NCBI GenBank assembly: GCA_023418475.1
Contig: JAEZZO010000068.1
Location: 1 to 64,000 of the forward strand
Reading direction: 5' to 3'
DNA from: Bacillota bacterium
GTDB lineage: Bacteria; Bacillota; Clostridia; Lachnospirales; Lachnospiraceae
Length of the DNA stretch: 64,000 nt
Shown: positions 58,935 to 64,000 of the stretch, piece after piece
Numbering within the stretch: position 1 is the stretch's first letter
Layout of the letters: each line of letters opens with the position of its first letter
The notes under the pieces: model-generated
Database searches by the model: none
What the model saw: only the letters and a program-made list of their open reading frames with translations
Told to the model about the DNA's origin: nothing
Translations under genes and position numbers: made by a program

Positions 58935-59594
58935 ATGGGACAAAAGGTTAATCCTCATGGCTTAAGAGTCGGAGTTATAGGTGATTGGGACTCCAGATGG
59001 TATGCCGAAAGCGATTTCGCTGATAATCTTGTAGAAGATTACAAAATCAGAAAAATTCTGAAGAAGAAATTGTACAGTGCGGGAATTTCCAAAATCGAGA
59101 TGGAAAGAGCATCTGACCGCTTAAAAATAATAATCTTTACCGCAAAGCCCGGTGTAGTAATCGGTCGTGCCGGTTCAGAGATCGAGAAGTTAAAGCAGGA
59201 GGTCCAGAAATATTCTGCAAAGAAAGTTAATCTGGAAATCAAAGAAATCAAAAAACCTGATCTCAATGCTCAGTTAGTAGCTGAGAATATTGCTACTCAG
59301 CTGGAAAACCGTATATCTTTCAGAAGAGCTATGAAATCAACCATGTCAAGAACCATGAAGTCCGGTGCAAAGGGAATTAAGACTGCAGTTGCAGGACGTC
59401 TTGGCGGAGCTGATATGGCTCGTACAGAATTCTACAGTGAAGGAACTATTCCGTTACAGACCTTACGTGCTAACATTGATTATGGATTTGCAGAAGCAGA
59501 TACAACCTTTGGTAAATTAGGTGTTAAGGTTTGGATCTATCTTGGTGAAGTGCTTCCTGTTAAAGGAGCAAAAGCAGAAGGGAGCGATAACTAA
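58935..59594 (+). CDS. rpsC: 30S ribosomal protein S3
   Basis: A 219-residue S3. It begins MGQKVNPHGLRVGVIGDWDSRW and has the KH-type RNA-binding loop PGVVIGRAGSEIEKL. It lies at the mRNA entry channel and takes part in helicase activity. AAGGAGGG is just before the ATG. Its stop overlaps rplP (TAATG). Confidence 0.98.
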   Translation: MGQKVNPHGLRVGVIGDWDSRWYAESDFADNLVEDYKIRKILKKKLYSAGISKIEMERASDRLKIIIFTAKPGVVIGRAGSEIEKLKQEVQKYSAKKVNLEIKEIKKPDLNAQLVAENIATQLENRISFRRAMKSTMSRTMKSGAKGIKTAVAGRLGGADMARTEFYSEGTIPLQTLRANIDYGFAEADTTFGKLGVKVWIYLGEVLPVKGAKAEGSDN

Positions 59595-60031
59595 TGTTAA
59601 TGCCTAAAAGAGTGAAACGCCGTAAGCAGTTCCGCGGCAGCATGGCTGGAAAGATATCCAGAGGCAATAAGATTAATCAGGGTGAATATGGCCTTGTTGC
59701 AATGGAACCGGCATGGGTTAAATCAAACCAGATTGAAGCAGCCCGTATCGCTATGACCCGTTTTACAAAGCGTGGCGGTAAAGTATATATTAAGATATTC
59801 CCTGATAAGCCTGTTACAACGAAACCGGCTGAAACCCGAATGGGTTCCGGTAAAGGATCTTTAGAGTATTGGGTAGCTGTTGTTAAGCCGGGACGTGTAA
59901 TGTTCGAGATCGCAGGTATTCCTGAAGAGACAGCAAGAGAAGCATTACGTCTTGCGATGCATAAATTGCCGGTTAAGTGCAAGATCGTATCCCGTGCAGA
60001 ATTAGAAGGCGGTGAAAACAGTGAAAATTAA
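59594..60031 (+). CDS. rplP: 50S ribosomal protein L16
   Basis: A 145-residue L16. It begins MLMPKRVKRRKQFRGSMAG and contains the RNA-binding segment GSGKGSLEYWVAVVKPGRVMFE. It sits near the A site and is the site of evernimicin-type resistance changes. It overlaps rpsC by one base and the start of rpmC by 11. Confidence 0.97.
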   Translation: MLMPKRVKRRKQFRGSMAGKISRGNKINQGEYGLVAMEPAWVKSNQIEAARIAMTRFTKRGGKVYIKIFPDKPVTTKPAETRMGSGKGSLEYWVAVVKPGRVMFEIAGIPEETAREALRLAMHKLPVKCKIVSRAELEGGENSEN

Positions 60032-60230
60032 TAAATATGTAGAAGAATTAAAAGCAAAAAATCCTACAGAGTTAAGTAATGAATTAGTAGCTGCGAAGAA
60101 GGAACTTTTCAATCTCAGGTTCCAGAATGCAACCAACCAGTTAGATAATACCAGCAGAATTAAGGAAGTCAGAAAGAACATTGCCAGAATTCAGACAGTT
60201 ATCTCTGAACTTTCTAAGGCTTCTAAATAA
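60021..60230 (+). CDS. rpmC: 50S ribosomal protein L29
   Basis: A 69-residue L29 starting at GTG 60021, inside the end of rplP. It reads MKINKYVEELKAKNPTEL and ends in a helical hairpin with NIARIQTVISEL. GAAGGCGG is about 10 nt upstream; an upstream GTG at 60012 is too close to that site. It lies at the tunnel exit next to L23. Confidence 0.95.
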   Translation: MKINKYVEELKAKNPTELSNELVAAKKELFNLRFQNATNQLDNTSRIKEVRKNIARIQTVISELSKASK

Positions 60231-60265
60231 TTGGTGATCGTACGATCGTGGAAAGGAGTATCGTT

Positions 60266-60520
60266 GTGGAAAGAAATTTAAGAAAAGTTCGTATCGGCAA
60301 AGTAGTAAGCGATAAGATGGATAAGACAATCGTTGTTGCAGTAGTAGACAATGTTAAGCATCCTTTATATGGCAAGATCGTGAAAAGAACTTATAAGCTG
60401 AAGGCACATGATGAGAAGAATGAGTGCAACATCGGCGACAGAGTAAAGGTTATGGAAACAAGACCTTTATCGAAGGATAAGAGATGGAGACTTGTTGAGA
60501 TTATAGAGAAAGCAAAATAG
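60266..60520 (+). CDS. rpsQ: 30S ribosomal protein S17
   Basis: An 84-residue S17 starting at GTG 60266, 7 nt after AAAGGAG. It reads MERNLRKVRIGKVVSDKMDKTIVV and has the OB-fold motif GDRVKVMETRPLSKDKRWRL. It binds 16S rRNA helix 11. An in-frame GTG 18 bp upstream precedes the ribosome site. Confidence 0.96.
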   Translation: MERNLRKVRIGKVVSDKMDKTIVVAVVDNVKHPLYGKIVKRTYKLKAHDEKNECNIGDRVKVMETRPLSKDKRWRLVEIIEKAK

Positions 60521-60648
60521 TATTCCATACAGGAATGATTGGGTTTTCGCAATCTGAATAAGACTTAGAACAAATATATAATATGCTCGGTGTAAACGAA
60601 ACACAGAGGGAGCATATTCTTTCGAATATTTCTGAAAGGAGTATTATC

Positions 60649-61017
60649 ATGATACAAACTGAAACCAGACTTAAGGTTGCCGATAATACCGGTGCCAAAG
60701 AATTACTTTGCATCAGAGTACTTGGCGGTTCAACCAGAAGATATGCTAATATAGGTGATATCATTGTTGCTGCGGTTAAAGATGCAACACCAGGCGGAGT
60801 TGTTAAAAAGGGCGATGTAGTGAAGGCTGTTGTTGTCCGCACCGTAAAAGGAGCTCGTCGTAAAGATGGTTCCTATATTAGATTTGATGAGAATGCTGCC
60901 GTTATTATTAAGGAAGATAAGAATCCTAAGGGAACACGTATCTTTGGACCGGTAGCGAGAGAACTTAGAGAGAAACAATTTATGAAAATCGTTTCTTTAG
61001 CACCAGAAGTATTATAA
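60649..61017 (+). CDS. rplN: 50S ribosomal protein L14
   Basis: A 122-residue L14, a member of the intersubunit bridge set and the docking site of the silencing factor RsfS. It begins MIQTETRLKVADNTGAKELLCIRVLGG and ends with the usual FMKIVSLAPEVL. GAAAGGAG lies 9-10 nt before ATG 60649. An upstream in-frame ATG lies before the ribosome site and is not used. Confidence 0.98.
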   Translation: MIQTETRLKVADNTGAKELLCIRVLGGSTRRYANIGDIIVAAVKDATPGGVVKKGDVVKAVVVRTVKGARRKDGSYIRFDENAAVIIKEDKNPKGTRIFGPVARELREKQFMKIVSLAPEVL

Positions 61018-61031
61018 GGAGGTGTCGACTA

Positions 61032-61349
61032 GTGGCAACGGTAAAAATTAAAAAGAATGATAACGTTAAAGTTATCGCAGGCAAGGATAAAGGCAAAGTT
61101 GGCAAGGTTATCGCTGTAACAGACGGTAAAGTACTGGTAGAAGGTATTAATACCATTTCTAAGCATACCAAAGCAAGCCAGAAGTATCCTAAGGGTGGAA
61201 TTATTCACCAGGAAGCGCCGATAGATGCATCAAATGTTATGTATGTTCATAAGGGTAAGCCTACCAGAGTTGGTTTCACAACTGTTGAAACCAAGAAGGG
61301 ACCTAAGAAAGTACGTGTTGCAAAATCAACCGGCGAGGTTATTGATTAA
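61032..61349 (+). CDS. rplX: 50S ribosomal protein L24
   Basis: A 105-residue L24 starting at GTG 61032, following AAGGAGGTG at about 8 nt. A KOW motif is seen in NVKVIAGKDKGKVGKVIAV, and the rest resembles the standard L24 (HQEAPIDASNVMYVHKG). It is an assembly initiator for 50S. Confidence 0.97.
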   Translation: MATVKIKKNDNVKVIAGKDKGKVGKVIAVTDGKVLVEGINTISKHTKASQKYPKGGIIHQEAPIDASNVMYVHKGKPTRVGFTTVETKKGPKKVRVAKSTGEVID

Positions 61350-61372
61350 TTTAGAGAGGAGGTTCATACAAG

Positions 61373-61912
61373 TTGGCTAGATTAAAAGATTTATATAATA
61401 ATGAAATAGTAGCTGGCATGACAAAGAAGTTCAGTTATAAGAACGTTATGGAAGTGCCTAAGCTTGATAAAATTGTCATTAACATGGGTGTTGGTGAAGC
61501 GAAGGATAACGCAAAGGTTTTAGAGTCTGCTATTAAGGATTTAGAGACAATTGCAGGACAGAAAGCAGTTGTTACAAGGGCAAAGAAATCCGTTGCTAAC
61601 TTCAAAATCAGAGAGGGTATGGCAATCGGCTGCAAGGTAACGCTTCGTGGCGCGAAGATGTATGAGTTTGCTGACCGTTTAATCAACTTATCATTACCTC
61701 GTGTACGTGACTTTAGAGGTGTTAACCCAAATGCATTTGACGGCAGAGGTAATTACTCCCTTGGTATCAAGGAGCAGGTAATCTTCCCTGAAATCGAATA
61801 TGATAAAATTGACAAGGTAAGAGGTATGGATATCATCTTCGTTACCACAGCAAAGACTGATGAAGAGGCTCGTGAACTGTTAACACAATTCGGTATGCCA
61901 TATAGAAAATAG
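61373..61912 (+). CDS. rplE: 50S ribosomal protein L5
   Basis: A 179-residue L5 starting at TTG 61373 with GAGGAGG 10 nt upstream. It begins MARLKDLYNNEIVAGMTKKFSY and has the segment MYEFADRLINLSLPRVRDFRGV that binds 5S rRNA. It forms the central protuberance with L18. Confidence 0.98.
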   Translation: MARLKDLYNNEIVAGMTKKFSYKNVMEVPKLDKIVINMGVGEAKDNAKVLESAIKDLETIAGQKAVVTRAKKSVANFKIREGMAIGCKVTLRGAKMYEFADRLINLSLPRVRDFRGVNPNAFDGRGNYSLGIKEQVIFPEIEYDKIDKVRGMDIIFVTTAKTDEEARELLTQFGMPYRK

Positions 61913-61925
61913 AGGAGGTATTTCC

Positions 61926-62111
61926 ATGGCTAAAACGTCAATGAAAATAAAGCAACAACGTACGCAGAAATTCTCCACTAGAGAATATAACCGTTGCAGA
62001 ATTTGCGGCCGTCCGCATGCATATTTAAGAAAATACGGAATCTGCAGAATTTGTTTTCGTGAATTAGCGTACAAAGGACAGATACCAGGCGTTAAAAAAG
62101 CAAGCTGGTAA
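61926..62111 (+). CDS. rpsZ: 30S ribosomal protein S14, zinc-binding type (type Z)
   Basis: A 61-residue S14. It begins MAKTSMKIKQQRTQKFSTREYNR and has two CxxC pairs (Cys24/Cys27 and Cys40/Cys43) that hold one zinc, separated by GRPHAYLRKYGI. The length and zinc site identify the short Z type. GAGGAGG is before the ATG. It is 13 bp after rplE. Confidence 0.97.
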   Translation: MAKTSMKIKQQRTQKFSTREYNRCRICGRPHAYLRKYGICRICFRELAYKGQIPGVKKASW

Positions 62112-62135
62112 AGTTAAAGAAAGGAGGCAAATGAA

Positions 62136-62537
62136 ATGACAATGAGCGATCCCATTGCAGATATGCTTACAAGAATTCGTAACGCAAATACTGCTAAACA
62201 TGATACAGTAGATGTACCTGCTTCAAAGATGAAAATTGCTATTGCCGACATCCTTTTAAAGGAAGGTTACATTAAGAAATACGACATCGAAGAAGTAGAA
62301 GGCTTTAAGACAATCCATATTACATTAAAATATGGTAAAGATAAAACAGTTAAGATCATTACAGGCCTTAAGAGAATTTCCAAACCAGGTCTTCGTGTAT
62401 ATGCAAGCAAAGACAATATGCCGAAGGTACTTGGAGGTTTAGGCGTAGCAATTATCTCTACAAATAAGGGTGTTATCACTGATAAAGAAGCCAGAGAAAT
62501 GAACGTAGGCGGAGAAGTTCTTGCGTTTATCTGGTAG
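62136..62537 (+). CDS. rpsH: 30S ribosomal protein S8
   Basis: A 133-residue S8. It begins MTMSDPIADMLTRIRNANTAKH and has the C-terminal RNA-binding region GLGVAIISTNKGVITDKEAREMNVGGEVLAFIW. In E. coli S8 represses the spc operon by binding mRNA. AAAGGAGG precedes the ATG. An unusually long 268-bp spacer separates it from rplF. Confidence 0.98.
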   Translation: MTMSDPIADMLTRIRNANTAKHDTVDVPASKMKIAIADILLKEGYIKKYDIEEVEGFKTIHITLKYGKDKTVKIITGLKRISKPGLRVYASKDNMPKVLGGLGVAIISTNKGVITDKEAREMNVGGEVLAFIW

Positions 62538-62569
62538 TATAAACCATTAGGCAGCAGAGTTAATTACAG

Positions 62570-62715
62570 TGTGGAAAACCACAATTCGTAAGAAACACTT
62601 GAAGCTTTCAAGTGTATACTGGCGCAGAAGGCACGGACAGTGATCAAGCGAAGCTTTGAGAGTCTGGGCCTCTGAGAACGCAGTGAGAGCTCACATAAAC
62701 TCTTATAGAAGAGTT
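62570..62715 (+). other. Structured spacer between rpsH and rplF
   Basis: The gap holds at least three perfect hairpins: TGTGG/CCACA with loop AAAA (62570-62583), ACACTTGAA/TTCAAGTGT with loop GCT (62595-62615) and AACTCTT/AAGAGTT with loop ATAG (62698-62715). Between them is a GC-richer stretch with TCAAGC-GAA-GCTTTGA pairing. No ORF or T-run follows a stem. It may be an RNA-level control or processing region, or an inserted repeat. Its function is unknown. Confidence 0.55.
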
Positions 62716-62805
62716 TTCGTGAAAAAAGTAACCCCCCGGCAATAAAAAGTAATACAGATGCGTTAGAACAATTCATCTGTAATCAATCAATTAGGAGGTG
62801 CGGGC

Positions 62806-63348
62806 ATGTCACGTATAGGAAGAATGCCTATCGCTATTCCTGCAGGCGTAACTGTAGATATAGCAGAAAATAATAAAGTGACCGTGAAAGGTCCTAAGGG
62901 AACCTTAGTAAGAGTATTACCTTCAGAAATGACTGTTAAGGTAGAAGGTTCCGAGATCGTAGTTACAAGACCAAATGATTTAAAGAAAATGAAATCCTTA
63001 CATGGTCTTACAAGAACACTGGTTAACAATATGGTAATCGGTGTTACGAACGGATATGAGAAAGTTCTTGAAATCAACGGTGTTGGTTATAGAGCGGCGA
63101 AAGCAGGAAAAGACTTAACATTAACATTAGGATATTCTCATCCGGTTGTTATGACCGATCCGGAAGGACTGGAATCAGTTCTGGAAGGTCAGAATAAGAT
63201 CACTGTTAAAGGTATTGATAAAGAAAAGGTTGGCCAATACGCTGCTGAAATCAGAGCAAAGAGAGCTCCTGAGCCATATAAGGGCAAAGGTATTAAGTAT
63301 GCTGATGAAGTAATTAGACGTAAGGTTGGTAAGACCGGTAAGAAATAA
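62806..63348 (+). CDS. rplF: 50S ribosomal protein L6
   Basis: A 180-residue L6 with its duplicated domains. It begins MSRIGRMPIAIPAGVTVDI and has the C-terminal signature EPYKGKGIKYADEVIRRKVGKTGKK. It sits near the sarcin-ricin loop. AGGAGGTG precedes the ATG. Confidence 0.98.
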   Translation: MSRIGRMPIAIPAGVTVDIAENNKVTVKGPKGTLVRVLPSEMTVKVEGSEIVVTRPNDLKKMKSLHGLTRTLVNNMVIGVTNGYEKVLEINGVGYRAAKAGKDLTLTLGYSHPVVMTDPEGLESVLEGQNKITVKGIDKEKVGQYAAEIRAKRAPEPYKGKGIKYADEVIRRKVGKTGKK

Positions 63349-63365
63349 GGGAGGAGTGAAAGAAA

Positions 63366-63734
63366 ATGGTTAGTAAAGCAAAGAGAACCGAAATTCGTGT
63401 AAAAAAGCATTTAAAAATACGTAATCGTTTCACAGGTACTCCTGAGAGACCGCGTTTAGCTGTATTTAGAAGCAACAATCATATGTACGCACAGATTATC
63501 GATGATTCAATCGGCAATACTTTAGTAGCAGCCTCCACACTTGAAAAGGATGTCAAGGCTGAGCTTGAGAAAACCAATGATGTAGCTGCAGCTGCATACC
63601 TTGGCACATTAATCGCTAAGAAGGCATTGGAAAAGGGCATTAAGACCGTTGTCTTTGATCGAGGTGGCTTTATATATCAGGGAAAGGTAAAAGCATTGGC
63701 AGATGCAGCCCGCGAGGCTGGTCTGGAATTCTAA
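63366..63734 (+). CDS. rplR: 50S ribosomal protein L18
   Basis: A 122-residue L18, a 5S rRNA binder. It begins MVSKAKRTEIRVKKHLKIRNRFTG and has the end VFDRGGFIYQGKVKALADAAREAGLEF. GGGAGGAG precedes the ATG, and rpsE follows 16 bp later. Confidence 0.98.
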   Translation: MVSKAKRTEIRVKKHLKIRNRFTGTPERPRLAVFRSNNHMYAQIIDDSIGNTLVAASTLEKDVKAELEKTNDVAAAAYLGTLIAKKALEKGIKTVVFDRGGFIYQGKVKALADAAREAGLEF

Positions 63735-63750
63735 GCAAGGAGGAGAATAC

Positions 63751-64000
63751 ATGAAACGTACAATCGTTGATACCAGTCAAATGGAGTTAGAAGATAAAGT
63801 AGTATCAATCAAGCGTGTAACTAAGGTTGTAAAAGGTGGACGTAATTTCAGATTTACAGCATTAGTTGTTGTTGGCGACAAGAACGGACACGTTGGAGCG
63901 GGCCTTGGAAAAGCAACTGAGATTCCTGAAGCAATCCGTAAGGGCAAAGAAGACGCAATGAAGAAGTTAATCACCTTGCCTTTGGATGAAAACAACAGCG
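63751..64000 (+). CDS. rpsE: 30S ribosomal protein S5, N-terminal part (3' end outside window)
   Basis: Only the first 83 codons are present before the window ends. They begin MKRTIVDTSQMELEDKVVSIKRV and contain the RNA-binding signature VVKGGRNFRFTALVVVGDKNGHVGAGLGKATE. S5 controls decoding fidelity. AAGGAGG is 8 nt before the ATG. The break is due to the window, not to a mutation. Confidence 0.97.
   Translation, partial: MKRTIVDTSQMELEDKVVSIKRVTKVVKGGRNFRFTALVVVGDKNGHVGAGLGKATEIPEAIRKGKEDAMKKLITLPLDENNS

Noticed and set aside
1..64000. tRNA genes near secE or the S10 operon
   Set aside because: I looked for the GGTTCGAATCC-type T-arm motif and saw none on either strand. A tRNAscan run would be the decisive check.

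Overview
The window reads as a chromosomal segment of a low-to-moderate GC, anaerobic Gram-positive bacterium of the Lachnospiraceae (Lachnoclostridium/Anaerocolumna-like clostridia). The evidence is the Firmicutes-type ribosomal gene order, strong Shine-Dalgarno sites, zinc-type S14 and two-CxxC L33, lipobox solute-binding proteins, a large secreted pectin enzyme with Big2-like domains, and the similarity of RpoB, RpoC and the ribosomal proteins to clostridial ones. This is inferred from protein features seen by eye, not from a database search.

Layout. 1-5.6 kb: the tail of a PfkB sugar kinase, an orphan FliD-like protein, an AraC regulator (minus) and a secreted subtilase. 5.7-9.5 kb: rpmG-secE-nusG-rplK-rplA-rplJ-rplL, with two L1-binding-like leaders and a classical L10 leader and attenuator. 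9.5-15.5 kb: accessory genes that separate rplL from rpoB: a membrane TPR-like protein, a PadR plus HAAS/DUF4097 pair, a membrane-anchored protein and a QueG-like Fe-S protein. 15.7-23.6 kb: rpoB-rpoC from their own consensus promoter. 23.9-29.7 kb: a complete minus-strand oligopeptide-type ABC transporter operon. 29.9-31.6 kb: a phosphosugar mutase. 32.0-33.0 kb: a nitroreductase operon (minus) with a palindromic operator over its -10. 33.2-37.0 kb: a minus-strand PspA / zinc-ribbon / TPM / SPFH operon with the gene order of Bacillus ydjFGHI. 37.8-52.8 kb: a rhamnogalacturonan (pectin) utilisation region. It holds a 2106-residue secreted enzyme joining a CE12-type acetylesterase to a PL11-type lyase, an LplB/YtcP-type sugar ABC transporter, an AraC regulator, a GH105 unsaturated rhamnogalacturonyl hydrolase and a xylose-isomerase-like TIM-barrel protein. 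53.4-54.3 kb: an RNA methyltransferase. 54.8-64 kb: the S10-spc ribosomal operon from rpsJ to a truncated rpsE at the window edge.

The pectin genes make a coherent pathway. The secreted enzyme deacetylates and cleaves the RG-I backbone, the ABC transporter imports the oligomers, GH105 removes the unsaturated galacturonyl end, and the isomerase-like protein and possibly the edge kinase act on the sugars. The most unusual non-coding signals are: 3.5 tandem 26-bp repeats before pspA, each pairing a Shine-Dalgarno with an anti-Shine-Dalgarno; a 100-bp terminal-inverted-repeat element flanked by 8-bp direct repeats, with a relative near 9.7 kb; a shared hairpin-ATGGAGG leader on several unrelated genes; a second L1-type leader with a large insertion; a 30-bp duplication of the rplJ 3' end; and a structured spacer inside the spc operon. 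The str operon genes (rpsL, rpsG, fusA, tuf), often found between rpoC and rpsJ, are absent from the window. I saw no tRNA, rRNA, CRISPR array, prophage or transposase gene.
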